Source: a virus | Virus record (IMG/VR): IMGVR_UViG_3300042691_013169 | Coordinates: 1 to 64,000 of that record | DNA: 64,000 nt | Direction: 5' to 3' (one strand) | Shown: one piece after another, positions 16,661 through 25,641 of the stretch | Layout of the letters: each line of letters opens with the position of its first letter | How positions within the stretch are numbered: the stretch's first letter is position 1 | Program-made: the position numbers and the translations under genes | Notes under the pieces: generated by a model | What the model was told of the DNA's origin: nothing | The model's input: the letters and a program-made list of their open reading frames with translations, nothing else | Databases searched by the model: none

Positions 16661-19600
16661 ATGGCAAGAAAAGTTATAATGGAAACGGCGTATACATTTA
16701 CACCGACCACAAGAACAATTACAATTCCAAAAGCAATTCCAAGAGAAAGATTGCTTTTGATTACAAATGTGACCCAAAATCAGGTCATATATAATTTCTC
16801 TGATCCAAGCTTAAATGCTACAACCTATACAGCGGTTGAAGCAAATGGTACAGAATTAACTACAATTGTACTAAACTACAATACAGCATCAATGCTTACA
16901 ACAGATAAGCTGTCAATTACAATTGATGAGTTTGATGAGACATTCAGACCAGCAGAAACATTGATGGATACAACCAACAAGTTCCGTGTTACACAGCCAC
17001 AGTCTCTAATTGATACTGACTTTGAGTACGGTACTCAGATTACTAAGTGGGAAAATCTTGGTCTATATAACAATAGACCATTTGCGTATGCTAACGCAAC
17101 ACCAGTTCCAAATGTTGGATCTATTACATTCCCAACTGGTTCACAAAATGTGACAGTAAGCTTAACATCTGGTGTAGGTCCAGCAAACGGACAGGCTATT
17201 ACAGTTCAGGATACATACCTTCAGGCAGCAAATGGAAACTTTGTTGTAGAAAGCGGAGGAGGAACTTCAACCTTTGTTTATAGCGCAGCTGCAAAAAATA
17301 ACACCAACATTACAAGCATTTTAGATACAAACAAGACAGCAATCTACACCGCATCAAGATTTTCTGGTTCAAGAATTGGCTTTATTCCAGTAATATCTTA
17401 CAGTGGTACTAGAATTGATGTAACAACAACTATTTCACACGGATTGTCTATTGGAAATGAAATTGTTGTGACTGGTGCAACAGCTACTACAAATGCTCCT
17501 AATGGTAACTTTACAGTCGCACAAATTCTAAGCCCAACAAGATTCGTATACTTCGCAGCAGCAATTCCAACAGGAACCGTAACTGGACCAATTGAAATTT
17601 ATGTAAGACCTCAGTCAGTGTTCTTGCATAGACCAGCAGATGGTGGAGTTATTTTCTCAACAAATTCTGGATCTAACTACGCAGCAGCAGTTCGTCAAAC
17701 ACGTCGTTATTTCAGATATCAGTCAGGTAAGGGAATCCAGGCATCTTCAGGTACCATTATGAAGCCTTATGCTGGAATTGATTCAATTACTTCAAATGGA
17801 ACAACAGTAACTGTTTATACAAAAGAAAAGCACAACATTCAACCAGGAACAGTAATTGCAATTGGTGGGTGTAATGAAACAGCATATAACGGTACATTTA
17901 CAATTACCGACATTACTGGATTTAATTCCTTTGAGTACACAGCACTAACAACACCTTCATCAGGAGTTGCTTCTGGTAATTACTATGCTTCTATTGTAAG
18001 TTGGTATGGTTGCCAGAATAGACTTGGTTTATTTGATGACCAAAATGGTGTTTTCTTTGAGTATGATGGACAAAAGCTTTGGGCAGTTCGCAGAAGCTCA
18101 ACATTCCAGCTATCTGGTAGAGTTACCGTAACAAATGGTGATGACACAGTTAGCCAGACAGACGGAACATTTAGAACATACTTTAACAAGCAGTTAATTC
18201 CTGGAGATTATATTGTTCTTAGAGGACAGTCTTATAAGGTAGATAGAATCATTGATGATACAGCCCTTAAGATTACCCCAGCATACAGAGGTGCAACATC
18301 ACAATACTGTATTGCATCTAAGACAGTTGATACAAGAATTCCTCAAGATCAGTTTAACATGGATAAGGCAGACGGAACAGGACCATCACAATATACAATG
18401 GACCTATCAAAGATGCAGATGTTCTATGTAGACTACACATGGTACGGAGCAGGATTTATCCGTTGGGGTGTAAGAGGACCTAAGGGAGACATTATTTATT
18501 TGCACAAGATGCAAAACAATAACGTTAATACCGAAGCTTATATGCGCTCAGGTAACTTGCCTGGACGATATAGCTCAACAACAGTGCCTCCATATACAAA
18601 CATGACAGCTACATTGTTGTCAACAGATTTGGCAATTCAGGTAGCAGATACATCTAAGTTCCCTGCCAGCGGAACTATTGTTATTAGAGATAATAACAAT
18701 TATGAATACGTTAACTACTCAGCAAAAACAGCAACTTCGTTTACTGGTCTAACCAGAGCAAGAGCTGGAATTGGTTCCTACGCAGGACTAACAATTAATG
18801 CTGGAAGAAATAAGGGAACATTGGCAAACCCAGCAGATGCTAATACTTTGCAAATAGGTATGCAGGTTGTTAGCCAAGACTTCCCAGACGGAACATATAT
18901 TTCTGCAATCAATGGAACACAAATTACCTTTAGTGGACCAGCAGCAAACAATAATCCAGTAGTTACATTTGCTCCAATGGGAGTCACATCTCCAATTCAG
19001 TTTACATGGAGTTCAACTGCACCAACAATTTGTGAGTTGCTATATCCAACATTTGGATCTTCAATTTCACACTGGGGTACTTCTGTAATCATGGATGGTC
19101 GATTTGATGATGATAAGTCTCTTATCTTTACATATGGACAGAGAACCGCTTTATCAGTGCCAGCTGGTGCAACAAGAGTACTTCTTGGAATTAGAAACGC
19201 ACCTTCAGCAGATAATGGTATTGGAGCAGCATTTGGTGCTCGTGAAACTGTAAATAGAATGCAGCTTACATTAAAGGCTCTAGATATTACAGCTGCATCT
19301 GGAACAGGTACTCCAACAGTTCTTGTATCTGCAGTTTTGAACGGTTTACCAAGCGTCGGTGTTAACTGGACAAATGCAGTTGGTAATGCTTCTGGTGTAG
19401 TTAACTCATCACTTGCACAAATTGCAGATTATGCTGGACAGTCAGCTACATTATCTGGCGGTGAAACAACAGGTGGATTCTTCTCTCAAGGAACAAACTC
19501 TGTTGATTTAAGCTCACTGCGTGATCTTGGTAACTCAATTCTTGGTGGTGGTGGAACTACTACTACACAGAATATTTACCCAGATGGACCAGACGTACTA

Positions 19601-19678
19601 CATATTACTGTAACAAATCTAGGTTCACAAACAGCAACCGTGTTCTCTCGTCTATCATGGACTGAGGCACAGGCTTAA
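16661..19678 (+). CDS. Large virion structural protein, tail-associated
   Basis: A 1005-residue protein following the large fibre after five bases, with AGGAGCG before its ATG. It opens with a compact domain (RTITIPKAIPRERLLLITNV, YNFSDPS) and continues with repeated beta-rich modules marked by ITVQDTYLQAANGNFVV-like and GNEIVVTGAT-like segments, about four times between residues 150 and 450. A well-ordered central part (WYGAGFIRWGVRGPKGD) follows, and near the C-terminus is a flexible Ser/Gly/Thr-rich stretch with GGGGTTTT. No enzymatic motif is evident. Position and size fit a virion structural protein; its exact place is unknown. Confidence 0.7.
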   Translation: MARKVIMETAYTFTPTTRTITIPKAIPRERLLLITNVTQNQVIYNFSDPSLNATTYTAVEANGTELTTIVLNYNTASMLTTDKLSITIDEFDETFRPAETLMDTTNKFRVTQPQSLIDTDFEYGTQITKWENLGLYNNRPFAYANATPVPNVGSITFPTGSQNVTVSLTSGVGPANGQAITVQDTYLQAANGNFVVESGGGTSTFVYSAAAKNNTNITSILDTNKTAIYTASRFSGSRIGFIPVISYSGTRIDVTTTISHGLSIGNEIVVTGATATTNAPNGNFTVAQILSPTRFVYFAAAIPTGTVTGPIEIYVRPQSVFLHRPADGGVIFSTNSGSNYAAAVRQTRRYFRYQSGKGIQASSGTIMKPYAGIDSITSNGTTVTVYTKEKHNIQPGTVIAIGGCNETAYNGTFTITDITGFNSFEYTALTTPSSGVASGNYYASIVSWYGCQNRLGLFDDQNGVFFEYDGQKLWAVRRSSTFQLSGRVTVTNGDDTVSQTDGTFRTYFNKQLIPGDYIVLRGQSYKVDRIIDDTALKITPAYRGATSQYCIASKTVDTRIPQDQFNMDKADGTGPSQYTMDLSKMQMFYVDYTWYGAGFIRWGVRGPKGDIIYLHKMQNNNVNTEAYMRSGNLPGRYSSTTVPPYTNMTATLLSTDLAIQVADTSKFPASGTIVIRDNNNYEYVNYSAKTATSFTGLTRARAGIGSYAGLTINAGRNKGTLANPADANTLQIGMQVVSQDFPDGTYISAINGTQITFSGPAANNNPVVTFAPMGVTSPIQFTWSSTAPTICELLYPTFGSSISHWGTSVIMDGRFDDDKSLIFTYGQRTALSVPAGATRVLLGIRNAPSADNGIGAAFGARETVNRMQLTLKALDITAASGTGTPTVLVSAVLNGLPSVGVNWTNAVGNASGVVNSSLAQIADYAGQSATLSGGETTGGFFSQGTNSVDLSSLRDLGNSILGGGGTTTTQNIYPDGPDVLHITVTNLGSQTATVFSRLSWTEAQA

Positions 19679-19695
19679 AATAATAGGAGGACACA

Positions 19696-20208
19696 ATGTC
19701 TATTAATAAGGCTCGAATACCTTATAACGCTGAATTAGCAACAAAGACATTGTCAGTCTCAGACGAGGCTGGCTTTAATGGTCAAGTAACACTTGGTGGA
19801 AACATCAGAGTTGTTGGTACTATGACCATGGATGCTAGCCATGGTGGATCAATGGTGTTATCAGATGGGACAATGACGAAAGTTGGCGTCCCATCGATAA
19901 CAACCATATTCCCAACATTTTCAAACTATACTTTAGATAGAGCAGATCTTAGAGACGGTCTTATTGAAATGAATATGACTGTTGCAAATACATTAACAAT
20001 TCCAGCTGATTCAGCTGCTTTAACATATCCAATTGGAACTACAATTGATGTTTTGCAGTCAAACAGTGGACAGACAACAATAGTTCCTGGTAACGGAGTT
20101 GTTTTAAATGGAACCCCTGGATTAAAGATTAGAACCCAATGGTCAATCGTGACTATTTTAAAAAGAAATGCAAATACTTGGGTAGTATTTGGAGACCTTA
20201 CTTCATAG
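19696..20208 (+). CDS. Small fibre-type structural protein
   Basis: A 170-residue protein beginning NKARIPYNAELATKTLSVSD and continuing with GNIRVVGTMTMDAS and PSITTIFPTFSNYTLD, a pattern found in fibre tip or neck proteins of several phages. A strong AGGAGG lies just before the ATG. The remainder is beta-rich with no catalytic motif. It sits between the 1005-residue protein and the FFxPP/Hint protein and probably belongs to the same fibre assembly. Confidence 0.65.
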   Translation: MSINKARIPYNAELATKTLSVSDEAGFNGQVTLGGNIRVVGTMTMDASHGGSMVLSDGTMTKVGVPSITTIFPTFSNYTLDRADLRDGLIEMNMTVANTLTIPADSAALTYPIGTTIDVLQSNSGQTTIVPGNGVVLNGTPGLKIRTQWSIVTILKRNANTWVVFGDLTS

Positions 20209-20217
20209 GAGTAAAAA

Positions 20218-22092
20218 TTGGCTAAAAAAACTGGTAGAAAATCTTCAGCAGTAGGCGACTATGAAAAGCCGTTACCACCTGAAAATTTAGTAGCTACAGA
20301 TGTTGGAACTAATAGAGCATTTAACAATGGATCTGCTTCTATTAGCTTTACCGTAAATCCTCTTAGCTCTGTACCAACTTCATTTAACATAGTTTCTACA
20401 CCTGGAAACTTTAGTGGTGCTGGTACATCTTCTCCTATAATTGTACAAGGTTTACAAAGTAATGTTCAGTACACATTTACAGCAACCGCATCAAATAATA
20501 ATGGTACATCTATATCGTCTGCTGCTTCTAATCAAATTACAGCTACAACAGTTCCTAATACACCTAGATTTGCAACAGCGTCTTCAACTGTAGCAGATCA
20601 AGATACGGTTACTTGGTCTGCCCCCTTAGAAGATGGTGGAAAGCCAATTACATCATACACAATTGTTTCTACCGACACTACTGCACAGCTTCCAAAGTCC
20701 GTTTCTAAGCAGATTTCTGGATCATCTGGACAAAGCACAATTACAGTAAGTGATAATATTGGAATTGTTGTTGGAAATACAGTTACTGGAACTGGAATTG
20801 GAACAAATGCTGCTGTACAGGCTATTAATGGAAATACAATTACCTTAACTGTTCCTAATTCTGGAAATGTACCATTACAAGATGGTAAGTTCACAGACCA
20901 CACAGACAGTCAGCCTGGACCAACATATTTAAATGTTACTTCTCCATATACAATATCAGAAACTGGGGGAACTACTCAAAGATATAAAGTTTATGCTATT
21001 AATGCTAATGGTACTTCAAACTTTATGGAGACATCCCCAGTAACAACATTCTTTAGCCCACCAAGCTTCTTTGGACCACCAGCATTCTTCTCTCCACCAA
21101 GGTTCTTTGCTCCACCACAATTTTTCTCCCCACCTACTTTCTTTTCTCCACCAGCATTCTTTAGCCCACCGACTTTCTTTTCTCCACCAGCATTCTTTAG
21201 CCCACCACAATTCTTTGCTCCGCCAGGATTCTTTGGTCCGCCATTCTTCTTTGGCCCACCATCGTTCTTTGGGCCACCATCTTTCTTTGGGCCACCACGA
21301 TTCTTTGGACCTCCAGCATTCTTTGGACCTCCAGCATTCTTCGGGCCTCCAGGATTCTTTTCCCCACCAGCATTCTTTGCTCCGCCATTTTTCTTTGGAC
21401 CACCATCGTTCTTTGGCCCTCCAAGATTCTTTGGTCCACCATTCTTCTTTGGTCCACCATCGTTCTTTGGTCCGCCATCGTTCTTTGGGCCACCACGATT
21501 CTTTGGTCCGCCATTCTTCTTTGGCCCTCCAAGATTCTTTGCTCCGCCAAGATTTTGTATCGATAAAAATACTCCGATTCTAACTCCATCTGGTTATATA
21601 AAAGCAAAAGATTTAAAGGTTGGAGACAAAGTTTCTACTTTGAATTTTGATAACCTTACTCATGGAGATCCAAACTGTACAGTCGGTGATGTTACAGAAG
21701 AGTGTTCTACTATAGTAAAAGCTTGGAACGTAGACGAGCTAGAAAATTACACATTAGTTGAATCCACTATTACTAATATTGTAACAGATCCTTGTGAGAA
21801 AATTATTATTATTAACAGAGATCCTAAGAAGAGGTTTTCTCCAAAAGAAGATATCTTATCTTACTCTCACGATAAATATGTTATTAAAACAATAGAAGAT
21901 CTTAAGGTTGGAGATTATATTATTGTTTTTGAAGATGGCATACTGGTTCATGAGATGATAACTAATCTAAAGGAACATAGAGAAGATACAGAAGTTCTTT
22001 TGTTCTACAGAGAGCCTTATGGAATGATGATTGCTGGGGGAATGCTTGCTTATAATGGATGCCCAACACATATGTTGACTAATCCAAACTAA
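20218..22092 (+). CDS. FN3-FF[GSA]PPx repeat-Hint domain virion protein
   Basis: A 624-residue protein starting with TTG (AGGAG eight bases upstream). Residues 1-15 are basic, 17-275 form two fibronectin-III-like domains, 278-445 are 28 tandem FF[GSA]PPx hexapeptides, and 447-624 form a Hint (hedgehog/intein) domain. The Hint shows Cys447 (CIDKNTPILT), SGYIKAKDLKVGD, a block-B His551 (LSYSHDKYV), a second DLKVGD, and a C-terminal MLAYNGCP in place of the intein His-Asn-Cys. The N-terminal cysteine and block-B histidine needed for the N-S acyl shift at Phe446-Cys447 are present. The penultimate His is Tyr and Asn613 is followed by Gly, so splicing is doubtful but N-terminal cleavage or ligation is possible. 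It is followed directly by five proline-hydroxylase-like genes. Confidence 0.85.
   Translation: MAKKTGRKSSAVGDYEKPLPPENLVATDVGTNRAFNNGSASISFTVNPLSSVPTSFNIVSTPGNFSGAGTSSPIIVQGLQSNVQYTFTATASNNNGTSISSAASNQITATTVPNTPRFATASSTVADQDTVTWSAPLEDGGKPITSYTIVSTDTTAQLPKSVSKQISGSSGQSTITVSDNIGIVVGNTVTGTGIGTNAAVQAINGNTITLTVPNSGNVPLQDGKFTDHTDSQPGPTYLNVTSPYTISETGGTTQRYKVYAINANGTSNFMETSPVTTFFSPPSFFGPPAFFSPPRFFAPPQFFSPPTFFSPPAFFSPPTFFSPPAFFSPPQFFAPPGFFGPPFFFGPPSFFGPPSFFGPPRFFGPPAFFGPPAFFGPPGFFSPPAFFAPPFFFGPPSFFGPPRFFGPPFFFGPPSFFGPPSFFGPPRFFGPPFFFGPPRFFAPPRFCIDKNTPILTPSGYIKAKDLKVGDKVSTLNFDNLTHGDPNCTVGDVTEECSTIVKAWNVDELENYTLVESTITNIVTDPCEKIIIINRDPKKRFSPKEDILSYSHDKYVIKTIEDLKVGDYIIVFEDGILVHEMITNLKEHREDTEVLLFYREPYGMMIAGGMLAYNGCPTHMLTNPN
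21049..21552 (+). repeat. 28 tandem 18-bp repeats encoding FF[GSA]PPx
   Basis: The DNA is a head-to-tail array of 28 imperfect 18-base units of the form TTCTTTGGNCCNCCANNN. Residue 3 of each unit is G, S or A; residue 6 varies (S, A, R, Q, T, F, G). S-type units cluster in the first third and G-type in the rest, suggesting growth by local unit duplication. All units stay in frame. Confidence 0.97.
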
Positions 22093-22109
22093 AATGATAA
22101 AGTAGGCAT

Positions 22110-22766
22110 ATGTCTTATCAAAAACAAGAAATTTTTCCTGGCCTCTGGAAATATAGTAATGTATTTACAAAAAAGCCAAATCTTATTAGCACAGTAGAAA
22201 ATGCTATTCAAGACAGCAACGGTAAATATCAATGGAATGATGCCGAAGTTGGGCATGACGACATTATAAAAGATTATCGTGACTGCAAAGATTTTAAATT
22301 GGGAAGATTTGAAAATCAACCTGCAGATGAATATACATTAGTATTTGATCAAGTTTGGAAAGACATATTAGAATTACAGGATCCAGCAGTAAAAGAATAT
22401 TGTAATTTTTATAATATTAAAATGGATTTTTGTGAATGGATTAATGTTGTTAAATATGGACCTAACCAATACTTTAAAGAGCATGCAGACCATGGATATT
22501 CATATGTTTCCACAGTATCTTTGGTAGGGTATCCAAATAAAGATTATGTGGGCGGGAGTCTATATTTCCCAAAACTGGGTATAAATATTGAGCCAGAAGA
22601 GGGCGACCTATATATATTCCCATCGACATATTTATTTTCACATGTTGCAATGCCAGTACAATCTGGTGTAAAATACTCTTTTGTAACAATGTTAGATTAT
22701 AATGACTATACTCATACAGATGAATACGAGCAATTTATAAAAAACAAATACCTAGGAGGTAAATAA
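22110..22766 (+). CDS. 2OG-Fe(II) oxygenase, prolyl-4-hydroxylase type (1 of 5)
   Basis: A 218-residue member of the prolyl 4-hydroxylase branch of 2-oxoglutarate and iron-dependent dioxygenases. The jelly-roll core shows His125-x-Asp127 (KEHADHGYSY) and His178 (FSHVAMPV) as iron ligands and Lys188 (SGVKYSFVTM) for the 2OG carboxylate. GGSLYFPKLG and EEGDLYIFPS are typical of the fold. The family hydroxylates proline or related residues in proteins or small molecules. It is the first gene after the FFxPP/Hint protein (17 bases) and overlaps the next gene by one base. It is closely related to the next protein. Confidence 0.88.
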   Translation: MSYQKQEIFPGLWKYSNVFTKKPNLISTVENAIQDSNGKYQWNDAEVGHDDIIKDYRDCKDFKLGRFENQPADEYTLVFDQVWKDILELQDPAVKEYCNFYNIKMDFCEWINVVKYGPNQYFKEHADHGYSYVSTVSLVGYPNKDYVGGSLYFPKLGINIEPEEGDLYIFPSTYLFSHVAMPVQSGVKYSFVTMLDYNDYTHTDEYEQFIKNKYLGGK

Positions 22767-23461
22767 TGTTTTCAGCTAATGCAGAATATCTATATCATGG
22801 AATTGTTGTATACAGAAATGTTTTTAACAATTTAGATCTTATTAACAGGCTAGAAGGAGCTCTTGCTACAAGTGACTCCAAGTATAAGTGGAACCAGGCT
22901 CAAACTGGATATGCAAACACTGACCTAAAATATCGTGATGCACATGACTTTAAAGTCAAGGTCAATAGCGACGATAGCCTAATGTTACATTTTAATTATG
23001 TAGACAAAAATAAACAAGGCCCAGCAGAAGATGCCTTAAGATCTATTTATTTAGATTCTAAAAAAGCACAAGAAGGCCCAGTAGAAGAGTACAGAAAGGT
23101 ATTTGGCCTTGCTCCATTAAACTATTGGGAATCATTTAACTTTGTTAAGTATGGCAAAGATCAACACTTCCAGGTCCACTCAGATCACGGATATTCTTAT
23201 ATTTGTGTTCTTTCATCTGTTGGCTATATTAATGATGATTATGAGGGAGGAGAACTTCATTTTGACAAGCTTGGTTTAACTTTTAAGCCAAAAGCTGGAG
23301 ACCTATACCTTTTCCCTTCATCATATATTTACTCACACGCAGCGATGCCAGTTAAATCTGGAACAAAATATTCTATTGTCACTATGCTTGACTATCTAGA
23401 GGCTCCGCACACTCCAGACTATAGAGACATTGAAAAAAGATACACAGAGGGCTATGTATAA
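22766..23461 (+). CDS. 2OG-Fe(II) oxygenase, prolyl-4-hydroxylase type (2 of 5)
   Basis: A 231-residue paralogue of the preceding enzyme. Iron ligands are His138-x-Asp140 (VHSDHGYSY) and His191 (YSHAAMPV); Lys201 (SGTKYSIVTM) is the 2OG-binding residue. The GELHFDKLG and AGDLYLFPS segments align with copy 1, and both share the KYKWNQAQTGY/KYQWNDAEVGH start. An insertion of about 15 residues (KQGPAEDALRS...) distinguishes it. Its 3' end overlaps the start of the next gene by eight bases, so the operon is translationally coupled. Confidence 0.88.
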   Translation: MFSANAEYLYHGIVVYRNVFNNLDLINRLEGALATSDSKYKWNQAQTGYANTDLKYRDAHDFKVKVNSDDSLMLHFNYVDKNKQGPAEDALRSIYLDSKKAQEGPVEEYRKVFGLAPLNYWESFNFVKYGKDQHFQVHSDHGYSYICVLSSVGYINDDYEGGELHFDKLGLTFKPKAGDLYLFPSSYIYSHAAMPVKSGTKYSIVTMLDYLEAPHTPDYRDIEKRYTEGYV

Positions 23462-24173
23462 AATAGATGTATACAAAGCATCTGAAAATGCTGCAGACAT
23501 AGCACAGCTACCAGTTAAAAGAGACTGGATGGAGATGACTCATGAAAGGCATGCATACAGTTGTTTTCCAGTAACGCTTACAAACTCTTTGGGGTTTGGA
23601 TTGTCTTTTCCAGAAGATATTACTTTTATTTGGGACGGACAATCTGACTCTAAGCCAGACCATGTTAAAGTTTTAACTGGCAATAAGTATGTATATACTG
23701 AAAGAGCAAATGGAACAATAAGTTTTAAAACTGGGTTGATATTTAGAACAGAAGAAGATGTAAGTATGATTGGTATGCCAACCCCAAATATGTTTATTGA
23801 TGGCACACAAGCATTTACAACTGTTATTAGTACATCTTGGTTCACTGCAGAATTCCCAGTTGCTTGGAAAATAACTAAGCCAGGAGTAGCAATAACAATT
23901 CCAGCAGGACATCCATTTATTACGCTTATTCCAATTTCTTTAAAACAAATAAATAATTCTGAGGTTATTATAAAAAATAAAAAAGATATGCCTAAAGGAC
24001 CGTATGATCATTTATATAATGATACTGATCATATTAAAACAGTATCTGAGTATGCTGTAAAAAAAGAATGGACTAATTTTTATAGAAATGGCGTAGATTA
24101 TTTAGGCAATAAACTTGGAGAACATGAAGTTAAAAATATAAGATTGAAGGTTATTGATAATGCCAAAAATTAA
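23454..24173 (+). CDS. Unknown protein within the oxygenase operon (A)
   Basis: A 239-residue protein from ATG 23454 (GAGGG six bases upstream); a TTG at 23430 is less likely. I recognise no catalytic motif. It shows a beta-rich pattern with FGLSFPEDITFIWDG, PVAWKITKPG and IPAGHPFITLIPISL. The same order of segments occurs in the next protein (LVVSPLNRYDLP, LIPKGTPFAQIIPI), so the two are distant paralogues. Such proteins may be cupin-like, but no HxH iron site is clear. Position between oxygenases suggests an accessory or substrate-handling role; that is inference. Confidence 0.7.
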   Translation: MYKIDVYKASENAADIAQLPVKRDWMEMTHERHAYSCFPVTLTNSLGFGLSFPEDITFIWDGQSDSKPDHVKVLTGNKYVYTERANGTISFKTGLIFRTEEDVSMIGMPTPNMFIDGTQAFTTVISTSWFTAEFPVAWKITKPGVAITIPAGHPFITLIPISLKQINNSEVIIKNKKDMPKGPYDHLYNDTDHIKTVSEYAVKKEWTNFYRNGVDYLGNKLGEHEVKNIRLKVIDNAKN

Positions 24174-24900
24174 ATTCGGATCAGCAAGACCATACTGTAA
24201 CGAGCCAGAACAAAAAGATCTCCTCCCTAGCCCAGCTAAAAGTTTTATGCCTAATTGGTGGAAAGATGCAACTTTGTATTGGTTAAATGGTGACGGAGAG
24301 CCTATTATTGCATCTTACAATAAAGATGATGAAGAAGAAAAGTCTTTAGGTTTTAAGGCATGCCCAGCACTTTTAGACATATTTTCTACAGGCTATGTTC
24401 TAAGAACCCCAGCAGATTTAATGTTTGTTCAGTATGAAAATGAACCGCATGTAGTTATTGATCAAAAATATAAAGAGTTTTGCCAGGCAAGAAGCGACAT
24501 GCCAACATTTCCAATCCCTCACGGATATAGCCAAAAGCATTTTCATTGGTGGCCAAATTGGGGTATTGAGTTGCCAGAAGGATATAGTGCTTTAGTTGTA
24601 AGCCCGTTAAATAGATACGATTTACCTTTTTTAACGGTTAACGGTATAATTGATAGCGATAGATATCCTATGCCAGGATTGATGCCATTCTTCTTAAAAG
24701 AAGGATTTTCTGGACTAATTCCTAAGGGAACCCCGTTTGCCCAGATAATTCCAATCAAAAGAGAAGACTGGAGCTCAGAAATGATACATTATACTGATGG
24801 GCAAATGTATGATAGACATACTAATGTCGTTGAAAAGTATAGAGTTAAGTTTGGCGGGATTTACAAAAGAAAAACGTGGGTTAAAAAGAATTATGAATAG
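24160..24900 (+). CDS. Unknown protein within the oxygenase operon (B)
   Basis: A 246-residue protein from ATG 24160, overlapping the previous gene by 14 bases. It is rich in Trp and Pro, with FMPNWWKDATLYW, RTPADLMFVQYE, HFHWWPNWGIELPEGYSALV and GLIPKGTPFAQIIPIKRE. It shares with protein A the order 'Leu-rich strand, IPxGxPF, IIPI'. His130 and His132 within KHFHWWPNW form an HxH pair that might bind metal, but no further ligand is obvious. I cannot assign a function. With protein A it interrupts the run of five oxygenases, so both probably act in the same process. Confidence 0.7.
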   Translation: MPKIKFGSARPYCNEPEQKDLLPSPAKSFMPNWWKDATLYWLNGDGEPIIASYNKDDEEEKSLGFKACPALLDIFSTGYVLRTPADLMFVQYENEPHVVIDQKYKEFCQARSDMPTFPIPHGYSQKHFHWWPNWGIELPEGYSALVVSPLNRYDLPFLTVNGIIDSDRYPMPGLMPFFLKEGFSGLIPKGTPFAQIIPIKREDWSSEMIHYTDGQMYDRHTNVVEKYRVKFGGIYKRKTWVKKNYE

Positions 24901-24909
24901 GAGATAAAA

Positions 24910-25641
24910 ATGGCATTTGAAAGCGCTTTAGATCCAGACATCGTATTAAACTATGATGCACTTGAGGATGGAAAGAATGTTAGAACAGCCAGAAAGTCTA
25001 TTACGCCTTCTGGATGGTTTGGTGAAGACAAGTCTATGATTGGTGAAATTGAAAATTTCCTAACAGATGAAGAGTGTGACTACCTAGAAAATTTTGCTAG
25101 AGAAAACAAAATTTGGGATGTCACAGAATCACACTACAATGAAAATGGAACAGTCATCTATGATCATAGACCATGGGAAAATAGAGTTGCAACTTTAAAT
25201 ACTCTTATGAAGGCAGACCCAAAAGTTGTAGAAATGCTTACTAATATTATTAATAGGTTTAAGCCATATATTGATGAGTTCTTTCAAGTTGATGCTGAAC
25301 CAACCAAGCCAGCAATTGTTAGATGGCCAGTTGGCACATTTCAGTTCCCTCATGCTGACAAAGAACTACACGAGGGGCCAGATGCTGGAACCGAAAATGA
25401 TTTTCCTTGGTATGACCTAGGAACAATATTTTATTTAAATGATGACTATACTGGAGGAGAGTTACACTTCCCTAGACAGCAGATAGCATTTAAACCAAAA
25501 AGAAAAGCTGTATATTTTTTCCCTGGAGACAAGTACTATATTCATGGTGTAGATAAAGTTCTATCTGGTACAAGATATACTTCTCCTTGGTTTTGGACAA
25601 TTAAAGAGTTAAAGGGTGAAAGAAAACATGTCAGTTGGTAA
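24910..25641 (+). CDS. 2OG-Fe(II) oxygenase, prolyl-4-hydroxylase type (3 of 5)
   Basis: A 243-residue enzyme with His148-x-Asp150 (QFPHADKEL) and His212 (YYIHGVDKV) as iron ligands and Arg222 (SGTRYTSPWFW) as the 2OG-binding residue. The core strands GTIFYLNDDYTGGELHFPR and the pre-His PGDKYYIH are typical. The N-terminal part (IGEIENFLTDEECDYLENFA) is the standard helix that starts bacterial and viral P4H-like proteins. AGGAG lies six to ten bases before the ATG. It uses Arg rather than Lys and is only distantly related to copies 1 and 2. Confidence 0.9.
   Translation: MAFESALDPDIVLNYDALEDGKNVRTARKSITPSGWFGEDKSMIGEIENFLTDEECDYLENFARENKIWDVTESHYNENGTVIYDHRPWENRVATLNTLMKADPKVVEMLTNIINRFKPYIDEFFQVDAEPTKPAIVRWPVGTFQFPHADKELHEGPDAGTENDFPWYDLGTIFYLNDDYTGGELHFPRQQIAFKPKRKAVYFFPGDKYYIHGVDKVLSGTRYTSPWFWTIKELKGERKHVSW

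Noticed and set aside
21049-21552. CRISPR-like direct repeats
   Set aside because: Units are contiguous without spacers and code in frame for a regular hexapeptide.
21016-21607. Long open frames on both strands through the 18-base repeat (His- or Gln-rich products)
   Set aside because: They are frame and strand shadows of the FF[GSA]PPx array; any frame of an 18-base repeat without stops stays open.
20218-22092. A full self-splicing intein in the FFxPP protein
   Set aside because: There is no C-terminal extein beyond about ten residues, the penultimate His is Tyr, the Asn is followed by Gly rather than Cys/Ser/Thr, and no homing endonuclease is present. A Hint/BIL-type processing domain fits better.
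20218-22092. Diversity-generating retroelement acting on the variable sixth residue or on tropism-like fibres
   Set aside because: No reverse transcriptase or template repeat is found in the window, and the changes are not limited to adenine positions.
22091-22109. Leaderless promoter (TAAAAT) before the first oxygenase gene
   Set aside because: The distance from TAAAAT to the ATG is too long for a leaderless start, no -35 is found, and co-transcription with the preceding gene is simpler.
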